A stretch of DNA of 5,112 bases, from NCBI GenBank assembly GCA_016784945.1, contig JADHTP010000245.1, forward strand, positions 1 to 5,112. The letters run 5' to 3'. The translations under genes and the position numbers were made by a program. Below, piece after piece: positions 1 through 5,112 of the stretch. The notes under the pieces were generated by a model. That model saw only the letters and a list, made by a program, of their open reading frames with translations. It did no database searches and was not told the DNA's origin. Source of the stretch: Deltaproteobacteria bacterium. GTDB lineage: Bacteria; Myxococcota_A; UBA9042; DTJE01. Every line of letters starts with the position of its first letter. Position 1 is the first letter of the stretch.

Positions 1-13
1 TGGCTCGCATTTT

Positions 14-42
14 TTGACAAGGCCCGGGGATCCTGTTTTAAC
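14..42 (+). promoter_or_regulatory. Candidate sigma70 promoter of rho
   Basis: A perfect -35 hexamer TTGACA lies at 14-19, and a 17-bp spacer leads to TTTAAC at 37-42, a 4/6 match to TATAAT that keeps the third-position T and the A at position five. This would start transcription near position 50 and leave a leader of about 130 nt before the rho ATG. A leader that long is compatible with the autogenous control known for rho in other bacteria, but no defined attenuator is visible; a weak 5-bp hairpin (CCGGG 131-135 with CCCGG 146-150) is the only structure seen. The T-run at 10-15 could alternatively be the tail of an upstream terminator whose stem lies outside the window. Confidence 0.45.
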
Positions 43-163
43 CCCCGTGCATGATTGCCATACTGCTGAAACCTTGTTCTGCCCTTGTGGGTGGGTAGAT
101 ATTCAATTGATCGAGAGTAATTGGGGCAAACCGGGAAGGAAAAACCCCGGCATCAACAGGACT

Positions 164-170
164 GGAGGAG
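164..170 (+). promoter_or_regulatory. Ribosome binding site of rho
   Basis: GGAGGAG lies 10 nt before the ATG at 181. It decides the start: the upstream in-frame TTG at 121 has no Shine-Dalgarno, and the extra residues it would add (a polar, basic stretch) are not part of Rho proteins, which begin with the MNLKELK-type helix. Confidence 0.8.
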
Positions 171-180
171 AAAAAGGAAC

Positions 181-1428
<1,248 letters not shown>

Positions 1429-1461
1429 ACGTCCACCGTCTACCGTCCTTCGTCCACGGTC
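1429..1461 (+). repeat. Heptamer repeat block directly after the rho stop
   Basis: Starting on the base after the TAG stop, four 7-bp units run in register: ACGTCCA, CCGTCTA, CCGTCCT, TCGTCCA (1429-1456), followed by a decayed CGGTC. The consensus is NNGTCNA on the rho-sense strand. The four units hold 13 C and 4 G in 28 bases, so the transcript would be C-rich and G-poor with pyrimidine-C dinucleotides every 7 nt. The same family recurs after the rsmE and secreted-protein stops and in the tandem array at 2767-3144. No function can be assigned from sequence alone. Confidence 0.8.
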
Positions 1462-1474
1462 AGACGGAGACACA

Positions 1475-2662
1475 ATGGAAATACGACCTTCCTCGAAGAT
1501 CGCCAACCTGCCGGGCTACCCCTTTGCCGAGGTGGACCGGATGGTGGACGAGTTGAAGAAAAGCGGAGTCGAGCCCATCGACTTCGGGGTGGGCGATCCC
1601 ACGGAACCGACGCCTCCCCTGGTGCGGGAGGCCATGAAAGCAGCGGCGGACCGCCGGGCGTCATCGGGGTATCCCAGCTACGTGGGATCACCCGAATATC
1701 GGGAGGCCGTGGCCCGGTGGAGTCTGGGTCGGTTCGGGGTCACGCTGGACCCGGACCGCGAAATATGTGCCACCGTGGGCTCCAAGGAAGCCGTTTTCAA
1801 CTTTCCCAATGCCCTGCTGGAGCCCGGGGACGTGGTGCTGTGCCCCAGCCCCGGGTATCCGCCCTACAACCGGGGAACGGTTTTCGCGGGTGGGGAGCCC
1901 TGGCACTACCCGCTGGTTTCCGACAACGGTTTCCTGCCCGACCTGGAGGCCATCCCGGAAGCAGTGCTGGAAAGGGCACGCTTGATCTGGGTGAACTACC
2001 CCAACTCGCCGGCGGGCTGCCTGGCGCCCGATGAATTCTGGCCCCGCCTGCTGGCCTTTTGTGCGAAATGGGGCCTGGTGACCGCCTCCGACGAGGCGTA
2101 TTCGGAGATCTGGTACGACCACCCGCCCCGTTGTGCACTGGAATTCGGCCGGGACGGAGTCGTGGTCTTCCAGTCCCTGTCGAAACGGTCTGCCATGACT
2201 GGTTACCGGGTGGGCTGGGTTTGCGGCGACTCGCGGATCCTGGACCTGTTCAAGAAACTGAAGACCAACGTGGACTCCGGAACGGCCACTTTCATCCAGG
2301 ATGGGGCCGCCGCGGCTCTTGGCGACGAGTCCCATGTGGAAGCCATGCGGGCGTCCTACCGGGAAAAACGGGATGTGCTGGTAGGGGCCCTGCGGGACGT
2401 GGGGTGCACCATGACACCGCCGGAAGCGACGCTATACCTGTGGCCCAGGGTTCCCGAGGGCATGACGGGCCTGGAGTTTGCCAAGCGCCTGCTGGTCCCT
2501 GACGTTGCCGTGGTCACCACGCCCGGCGCTGCGCTGGGCGAAACCCTGGCGGATGGAACGAACCCGGGTGAAGGACACGTGAGGTTTGCCCTGGTGCCGT
2601 CACTCGACCGCGTGAAAGAGGCAGCCCGCCGGATCCGCAAGGCCTTCCAGATCCAACGTTGA
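1475..2662 (+). CDS. PLP-dependent class I/II aminotransferase, LL-/N-succinyl-diaminopimelate aminotransferase-like
   Basis: This is a 395-residue fold-type I aminotransferase that would exchange an amino group between glutamate/2-oxoglutarate and a diaminopimelate-pathway intermediate in the cytoplasm. Motifs in order are: N-terminal substrate region IDFGVGDPTEPTP (35-47); PLP-phosphate site VGSKEAVFNF (101-110); SPGYPPY (125-131); NYPNSPAG (174-181), equivalent to the NPxNPTG motif with N177; SDEAYSEIW (205-213) with D206 for the pyridine nitrogen and Y209; SLSKRSAMTGYR (234-245) with the Schiff-base lysine K237; and the carboxylate-binding arginine R370 in GHVRFAL. The GVGDPTEPTP and PGYPPY motifs resemble DapL and related enzymes. 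The SLSKRS motif is more like actinobacterial-type DapC, so the exact substrate (LL-DAP, succinyl-DAP, or alanine/aspartate) is left open and no symbol is given. The ATG at 1475 has GGAG at 1466-1469 at short spacing. It lies 46 bp after rho and may be cotranscribed with it. Confidence 0.88.
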   Translation: MEIRPSSKIANLPGYPFAEVDRMVDELKKSGVEPIDFGVGDPTEPTPPLVREAMKAAADRRASSGYPSYVGSPEYREAVARWSLGRFGVTLDPDREICATVGSKEAVFNFPNALLEPGDVVLCPSPGYPPYNRGTVFAGGEPWHYPLVSDNGFLPDLEAIPEAVLERARLIWVNYPNSPAGCLAPDEFWPRLLAFCAKWGLVTASDEAYSEIWYDHPPRCALEFGRDGVVVFQSLSKRSAMTGYRVGWVCGDSRILDLFKKLKTNVDSGTATFIQDGAAAALGDESHVEAMRASYREKRDVLVGALRDVGCTMTPPEATLYLWPRVPEGMTGLEFAKRLLVPDVAVVTTPGAALGETLADGTNPGEGHVRFALVPSLDRVKEAARRIRKAFQIQR

Positions 2663-2708
2663 ACGGCTCGCCCCCCGTCACCTTTCTAAACGTGAACGTG
2701 CCCGGTGA

Positions 2709-2726
2709 GACGGACGGGTGTCCGTC
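2709..2726. repeat. GC-rich palindrome 1 after the aminotransferase
   Basis: GACGGAC and GTCCGTC form a perfect 7-bp stem around a GGGT loop, followed by CCCTAC. The gene ends 46 bp upstream. There is no T-run on either side, so it is not a canonical intrinsic terminator. It looks like an interspersed intergenic palindrome and may protect the 3' end of the aminotransferase mRNA. Confidence 0.6.
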
Positions 2727-2746
2727 CCCTACAAGGCGCCAATCTC

Positions 2747-2769
2747 GGGCGGGCACTGGCGTGCCGCCC
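2747..2769. repeat. GC-rich palindrome 2 abutting the tandem array
   Basis: GGGCGGGCAC (2747-2756) and GTGCCGCCC (2761-2769) pair over 9 bp with one bulged G and a TGGC loop. The right arm overlaps the first 3 bases of tandem unit 1, so this palindrome may mark the junction where the array was inserted or grew. It lacks a T-run. Confidence 0.6.
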
Positions 2770-2793
2770 TGCGATTTGCGCATCTCTTACTCA

Positions 2794-2812
2794 AGGGGGG
2801 CGCCGCCCCCCT
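2794..2812. repeat. GC hairpin in tandem unit 1
   Basis: AGGGGGGC pairs with GCCCCCCT over 8 bp with a 3-nt GCC loop. No T-run follows on either strand (next bases are ATGACCC), so it would make a very stable hairpin but not a standard Rho-independent terminator. Confidence 0.7.
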
Positions 2813-2866
2813 ATGACCCCCCTGGTCGCGACGACTCCGTCGTCACTCCCCACTGCAGACGAACCA

Positions 2867-2894
2867 TGGACTATTGACTATCGACTATGGACTT
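2867..2894 (-). repeat. Heptamer block in tandem unit 1
   Basis: Four units in register on the + strand: TGGACTA, TTGACTA, TCGACTA, TGGACTT. Read on the - strand they are NNGTCNA, the same family as after the rho and rsmE stops. Confidence 0.85.
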
Positions 2895-2922
2895 CCCTGC
2901 GATTTGCGCATCTCCTGCTCAA

Positions 2923-2941
2923 GGGGGGGCGCCGCCCCCCT
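2923..2941. repeat. GC hairpin in tandem unit 2
   Basis: GGGGGGC (2924-2930) pairs with GCCCCCC (2934-2940) over 7 bp with a GCC loop, plus a possible G-T wobble at 2923/2941. This copy has seven G in the left arm where units 1 and 3 have six, consistent with replication slippage. Confidence 0.7.
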
Positions 2942-2996
2942 ATGCCCCCCCCTGGTCGTATCGACTCCGTCGTCACTCCCCACTGCAGACGAACCA

Positions 2997-3024
2997 TGGA
3001 CTATTGACTATCGACTATGGACTT
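2997..3024 (-). repeat. Heptamer block in tandem unit 2
   Basis: This block is identical to that of unit 1: TGGACTA, TTGACTA, TCGACTA, TGGACTT on the + strand. It joins directly to the core of unit 3 at 3025. Confidence 0.85.
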
Positions 3025-3051
3025 CCCTGCGATTTGCGCATCTCTTACTCA

Positions 3052-3070
3052 AGGGGGGCGCCGCCCCCCT
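3052..3070. repeat. GC hairpin in tandem unit 3
   Basis: AGGGGGGC pairs with GCCCCCCT over 8 bp with a GCC loop, as in unit 1. It lies 93 bp beyond the stop of the minus-strand secreted-protein gene and has no T-run in that direction. Confidence 0.7.
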
Positions 3071-3125
3071 ATGACCCCCCCTGGTCGTATCGACTCCGTC
3101 GTCACTCCCCACTGCAGACGAACCA

Positions 3126-3160
3126 TGGACTATTGACTATGGACCCCGATCGGTAGACGC
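3126..3160 (-). repeat. Heptamer block after the secreted-protein stop
   Basis: On the + strand five units run in register: TGGACTA, TTGACTA, TGGACCC, CGATCGG (degenerate), TAGACGC. Relative to the minus-strand gene that stops at 3163, the block begins 2 nt after the stop codon and reads GCGTCTA, CCGATCG, GGGTCCA, TAGTCAA, TAGTCCA. It is the end block of the tandem array, with one TCGACTA unit lost and the last units diverged toward the flank-type TAGACG. Confidence 0.75.
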
Positions 3161-3162
3161 CC

Positions 3163-3891
3163 CTACTCGATGGGTGAGCAGACGATCTGGATGGAATCGA
3201 GGTAGATGCCGGCCCCGCCGCGGATTCCAGTCATCACGTAGCCGCGGGGACAACTCGAATTGTATTCGGAGGTGCCTCCGGGCCCGCCGACCCGGTCTCC
3301 GTACCGTCGCGTCTTGCCAATGCGAGCCTTTCCTCCGCCTCCCCCTTCCTCCAGGACCCTGCGCGTGATGTCGTCCACGGACAGGTTCTGTATGCGATCC
3401 GCGTTCTTGGCATGATCCGCTTCCACGGCGTAGCCGGCCGTATCGGCGTACTTCACTCCGCTACCAGGTGTTTTCGTGGTGTGTTGTGGCGCCAGGACCC
3501 TGGGTTGCGGCACGGCGCCGGCTTCGGCCAGGAAGGGTTCGCGGGCCACTTCGCCCCCCCCCTTGATCTCCACGCCGAGTACCAGTTTCGACAGGTCGTT
3601 TCGTATGGGGAGTTTCCTCTTTTCGCCCAGTTGGACCGTGTAGACGCCGCGGTCCACGGCCACCCATATGGATTCCGTCCACAGGGCCTTCCGGGACTTG
3701 ACACCCTTGAACAGTTTGAAGGTCATTGGAAAGATGCCGCTGACGGGCTTGCCGGCCTCGTCCACCATCTTGCCCTTGTAGGCCATCGTTTTCGCCGGCT
3801 TTCCCCGGGGTCCGCCAAGGGCCACGGAAGAAGAAGCAAGGACCACCGCGCATCCCAAACCGGCTATCGCCGCCAATCGAACAGATCGCAT
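3163..3891 (-). CDS. Secreted hypothetical protein with C-terminal Gly/Cys lectin-like domain
   Basis: This protein has 242 residues and no name known to me. Residues 1-26 are a Sec signal peptide: basic MRSVR, hydrophobic core, SVALG cleavage region. C14 lies in the hydrophobic core and does not fit a lipobox. Residues 36-121 resemble a beta-rich domain common in surface and extracellular proteins of environmental bacteria (YKGKMVDEAGKPVSG, TFKLFKG, ALWTESIWVAVDRGVYTVQLG, LGVEIKGGGE). Residues 149-165 form an Ala-rich heptad-like stretch (ADTAGYAVEADHAKNAD), often a trimeric or coiled stalk in such proteins. A Gly linker follows at 183-187. The C-terminal domain 202-238 has GGPGGTSEY, then C214, TGIRGGAGIYLDSI and C238. 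This is a jacalin-like/'TGIRGRAG' pattern, and the two cysteines probably form a disulfide outside the cytoplasm. The start at 3891 is chosen because of the signal peptide and a perfect AAGGAGGT; an ATG at 4008 would bury the signal peptide. It is the second gene of a unit with the RDD gene. Confidence 0.85.
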   Translation of the reverse strand: MRSVRLAAIAGLGCAVVLASSSVALGGPRGKPAKTMAYKGKMVDEAGKPVSGIFPMTFKLFKGVKSRKALWTESIWVAVDRGVYTVQLGEKRKLPIRNDLSKLVLGVEIKGGGEVAREPFLAEAGAVPQPRVLAPQHTTKTPGSGVKYADTAGYAVEADHAKNADRIQNLSVDDITRRVLEEGGGGGKARIGKTRRYGDRVGGPGGTSEYNSSCPRGYVMTGIRGGAGIYLDSIQIVCSPIE

Positions 3892-3893
3892 GC

Positions 3894-4475
3894 CTACCTC
3901 CTTGGACCGTCCTGATACCGGTGAGGGGATGCCCGTGTGTCGGGATCCGTCGCGCCTTTGAGGGGGCGCTCCCATCCACGAGGCACCGGCCCGGTCAGGA
4001 CGTAGCACCCGGTCACTATATCATGGAGCATCTTTCTTTCGGGGTGCGCCAAGGCTACCAGGGGACCCGCCATCGCCGCCACCGAACCCACGAGGCTCAG
4101 CAGGGCCCGAATCGCAAAACGCAGGGGGCCGGGGCGAAGGCCCGCCGGGGTACAAACCCTCATTCCCAGGAGACGCCCGAAGGGTGAATTGCCGAGACCC
4201 CAGCCGAACAGCGTCTCCCACACCAGAAACACGACCACGAACAGGATGACTGGCGGCCCGATCAGGTCGGGCCGCGTGTTGATCACGTCCACCAGGTAGT
4301 CCAGGTGATTCCAATATCTCGGGGGGAATTCCGTGGGGTTCCAGTGAAACCATGCCAGGGTCAGGGAGGCGGAAACACCGGCCACCAGCCCCAGGTCCAG
4401 CCCGCCTGCCAGGAAGCGCAGCCACAACGGCGCCGCCCGGAACCCGGTCTGTGCTGTGCGGTCTTCCATGGGCAT
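3894..4475 (-). CDS. RDD-family integral membrane protein
   Basis: This inner-membrane protein has 193 residues. RDD proteins are named for conserved Arg-Asp-Asp; their biochemical role is mostly unknown, with transport roles shown for a few. Diagnostic features are R20 and D27 in LRFLAGGLDLGL (first transmembrane helix about 21-43), a second helix at about 74-93 (PPVILFVVVFLVWETLFGW), and the family motif GNSPFGRLLGMRV (95-107). A third helix follows at about 120-143, with the last RDD motif HPERKMLHDIVTG (D152) and a short hydrophobic end at 153-160. Residues 163-193 are a polar tail without motif. The start could be ATG 4475 (GAAGGAAG 11 nt upstream) or the third-codon ATG at 4469 (AGGG 6 nt upstream). 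The latter has better spacing; the longer form is given. An extended -10 promoter lies 34 bp upstream. The stop TAG is 2 nt before the next gene's ATG. Confidence 0.88.
   Translation of the reverse strand: MPMEDRTAQTGFRAAPLWLRFLAGGLDLGLVAGVSASLTLAWFHWNPTEFPPRYWNHLDYLVDVINTRPDLIGPPVILFVVVFLVWETLFGWGLGNSPFGRLLGMRVCTPAGLRPGPLRFAIRALLSLVGSVAAMAGPLVALAHPERKMLHDIVTGCYVLTGPVPRGWERPLKGATDPDTRASPHRYQDGPRR
3896..3903 (-). promoter_or_regulatory. Strong Shine-Dalgarno of the secreted-protein gene
   Basis: AAGGAGGT, a full anti-SD complement, ends 4 nt before the ATG at 3891. It lies inside the last codons of the RDD gene, and its final T is the first base of that gene's TAG stop. This favours translational coupling and fixes the start of the secreted protein. 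Confidence 0.9.
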
Positions 4476-4508
4476 CCCTGATGGTCTTCCTTCGAAACGG
4501 GAGGCGCG

Positions 4509-4517
4509 ATTATATCA
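4509..4517 (-). promoter_or_regulatory. Extended -10 promoter of the RDD/secreted-protein unit
   Basis: On the minus strand TGATATAAT gives a TGn motif plus a perfect TATAAT (4514-4509). At 17-bp spacing the -35 is poor (CAGAAG), as is usual for extended -10 promoters. Transcription would start near 4502, about 27 nt before the ATG at 4475. The area that would hold a -35 contains heptamer repeats and the CTGTAGTCTACAG palindrome (4535-4547), a possible protein site. Confidence 0.65.
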
Positions 4518-4524
4518 GCCTGGG

Positions 4525-4551
4525 GCGTCTACTTCTGTAGTCTACAGTCCA
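4525..4551 (+). repeat. Short heptamer cluster upstream of the RDD gene, with palindrome
   Basis: GCGTCTA (4525-4531), TAGTCTA (4538-4544) and CAGTCCA (4545-4551) match NNGTCNA on the + strand. The last two are in register and the first is one base off. The perfect inverted repeat CTGTAG-T-CTACAG (4535-4547) overlaps them. The orientation is opposite to the block at 4602-4629. It lies just upstream of the extended -10. Confidence 0.55.
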
Positions 4552-4601
4552 CCGAATCGGTTCCTGTCCCGAATCCTGGGTTCTGTACGTTCGCCTCTCG
4601 G

Positions 4602-4629
4602 TAGACGATGGACGGTAGACGGTGGACAC
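4602..4629 (-). repeat. Heptamer repeat block just after the rsmE stop
   Basis: Four units in register on the + strand: TAGACGA, TGGACGG, TAGACGG, TGGACAC. Relative to rsmE they begin 2 nt after its TGA stop and read GTGTCCA, CCGTCTA, CCGTCCA, TCGTCTA, nearly the same words as after rho (CCGTCTA is identical) and in the same orientation to the gene. Confidence 0.8.
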
Positions 4630-4631
4630 CC

Positions 4632-5112
4632 TCATCCCATGTCACCCAGGACAACCTGGGCGACCACCACGGCGGCAATGACCGCCGTCTCCGCGCGCAA
4701 TACCCTGGGCCCCAATCCGGCCGACAGGAATCCTGCCTTTTCCATGAGGTCCGTCTCCCGGGGAGTGAAGGAACCTTCGGGGCCTGCGGCCAGGGTCACC
4801 CCGGTGGTGTCGAGACCCGACAGCAATCGGGAAAGCGGTTGCGTCCCGGGGGCTTCCTGCAGGGTGATACAGGGCCAATCACGGGGCAGGGATTCCAGTG
4901 CCCCGTCCAGATTGGAAAAGGCTTCGATGGTGGGAACCGTGGCGCGCCCACACTGGCGGGCGGCTTCGGCGGCCACGCGGCGAAACCGTTCGGCCTTGAC
5001 CTGGAGCGCATCCGATGCGGGCCGGGGGACACTCCGGTCGCACACGGTCACCCGCAGGGACCCCACGCCTGCTTCCGTGGCCTTGCGGATCGCCATTTCA
5101 GTGAGGTCGGAT
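4632..5112 (-). CDS. rsmE: 16S rRNA (uracil1498-N3)-methyltransferase RsmE, C-terminal part
   Basis: This SPOUT-class methyltransferase makes m3U1498 in 16S rRNA using S-adenosylmethionine. Only the last 159 residues are in the window: the frame stays open from the right edge, and the apparent ATG at 5096 is internal (SDLTEMAIRKATEAGV matches the RsmE K-x-x-x-x-x-ATELGV segment). Visible motifs are the KAERFRRVAAEAARQCGR segment after the ATEAGV region, VPTIEAF, the SAM-binding trefoil-knot loop GPEGSFTPRE (usually GPEGGF), and the hallmark LGPRVLRAETAVIAAV near the end. The C-terminus VVLGDMG fits the family's usual GD ending. The N-terminal PUA-like domain and start lie beyond the edge. The heptamer block follows 2 nt after its stop. 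The RDD unit downstream is on the same strand but has its own promoter. Confidence 0.95.
   Translation of the reverse strand, partial: SDLTEMAIRKATEAGVGSLRVTVCDRSVPRPASDALQVKAERFRRVAAEAARQCGRATVPTIEAFSNLDGALESLPRDWPCITLQEAPGTQPLSRLLSGLDTTGVTLAAGPEGSFTPRETDLMEKAGFLSAGLGPRVLRAETAVIAAVVVAQVVLGDMG

Larger units (their letters stand above)
2767..3144. repeat. Tandem array of three ~129-bp units between convergent genes
   Basis: Units begin at 2767, 2895 and 3025, each with CCCTGCGATTTGCGCATCTC, giving periods of 128 and 130 bp. Each has a core of 100, 102 and 101 bp, ending CTGCAGACGAACCA, and then a heptamer block. The cores are almost identical. They differ by TTAC/CTGC/TTAC near the start, by homopolymer lengths, and by CGCGACGAC in unit 1 versus CGTATCGAC in units 2-3. 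The third copy lacks one heptad and the terminal TT, so it is the array end. Open frames through it on the + strand exist only because the repeat is read in several frames; they have no SD and no recognisable domain. The array fills most of the 500-bp gap 2663-3162, in which I find no gene. Confidence 0.95.

Noticed and set aside
121..180. TTG start 60 bp upstream of the rho ATG
   Set aside because: No SD, non-conserved polar extension, and GGAGGAG is well placed for the ATG at 181.
2794..3070. Intrinsic terminators at the three GC hairpins
   Set aside because: The stems are strong, but no T-run follows on either strand; bidirectional termination cannot be claimed.
2767..3144. CRISPR array
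   Set aside because: Units of about 129 bp are repeated along their full length; there are no short repeats with unique spacers and no cas genes.
2767..3144. Integron cassette array (attC sites)
   Set aside because: No integrase, no attC core pair, and no cassette genes between the repeats.
2659..3156. Several + strand open frames through the tandem array (72-100 codons)
   Set aside because: The same repeat is translated in different frames with Pro/Arg/Ser-rich output, without SD or domain; they reflect repeat composition.
3412..3915. 167-codon + strand frame opposite the secreted-protein gene
   Set aside because: It is antisense to a gene with signal peptide, SD and domain patterns; no motif of its own.
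3892..4008. Longer N-terminus of the secreted protein from ATG 4008
   Set aside because: It would place 39 residues before a clear signal peptide and overlap the RDD gene; the perfect SD supports 3891.
4021..4425. 134-codon minus-strand frame inside the RDD gene
   Set aside because: It is an out-of-frame shadow; the RDD frame carries the conserved R, D, D and hydrophobic helices.

Overview
The window reads as chromosomal DNA of a GC-rich Gram-negative bacterium. The Rho protein (RTGKT form of Walker A, ending SSMNQ) resembles Rho of Desulfobacterota/'Deltaproteobacteria' and related lineages. That assignment is made from recalled family patterns, not from a search. There are five protein genes, one of them cut by the right edge, and no RNA genes, transposase or CRISPR array.

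Left part (1-2662, + strand): a sigma70-like promoter candidate and a leader precede rho, the transcription termination factor. After 46 bp comes a PLP-dependent class I/II aminotransferase of the LL-diaminopimelate / N-succinyl-diaminopimelate aminotransferase type, likely serving lysine and peptidoglycan synthesis. The 46-bp gap is mostly a heptameric repeat that starts on the base after the rho stop.

Middle (2663-3162): 500 bp of non-coding DNA between convergent genes. It holds two GC-rich palindromes and then three tandem copies of a unit of about 129 bp. Each copy consists of a core of about 100 bp, carrying a G6-7C/GC6 hairpin, and a block of 7-bp repeats. Three copies of the core are nearly identical, apart from homopolymer-length changes and one heptad-block difference.

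Right part (3163-5112, - strand, transcribed right to left): the 3' part of rsmE (16S rRNA m3U1498 methyltransferase), a 156-bp gap with a perfect extended -10 promoter, and then a two-gene unit. This unit is an RDD-family membrane protein followed, with its stop codon overlapping the next Shine-Dalgarno, by a secreted protein. The secreted protein has a beta-rich N-terminal domain and a Gly/Cys 'TGIRGGAG' C-terminal domain.

The most striking signal is a shared degenerate heptamer, NNGTCNA read on the coding strand. It follows three different stop codons (rho, rsmE and the secreted protein) in the same orientation relative to the gene, and it is also built into the 129-bp tandem array. It could be a 3'-end processing or Rho-entry element or a heptameric short tandem repeat family; the sequence alone does not decide.
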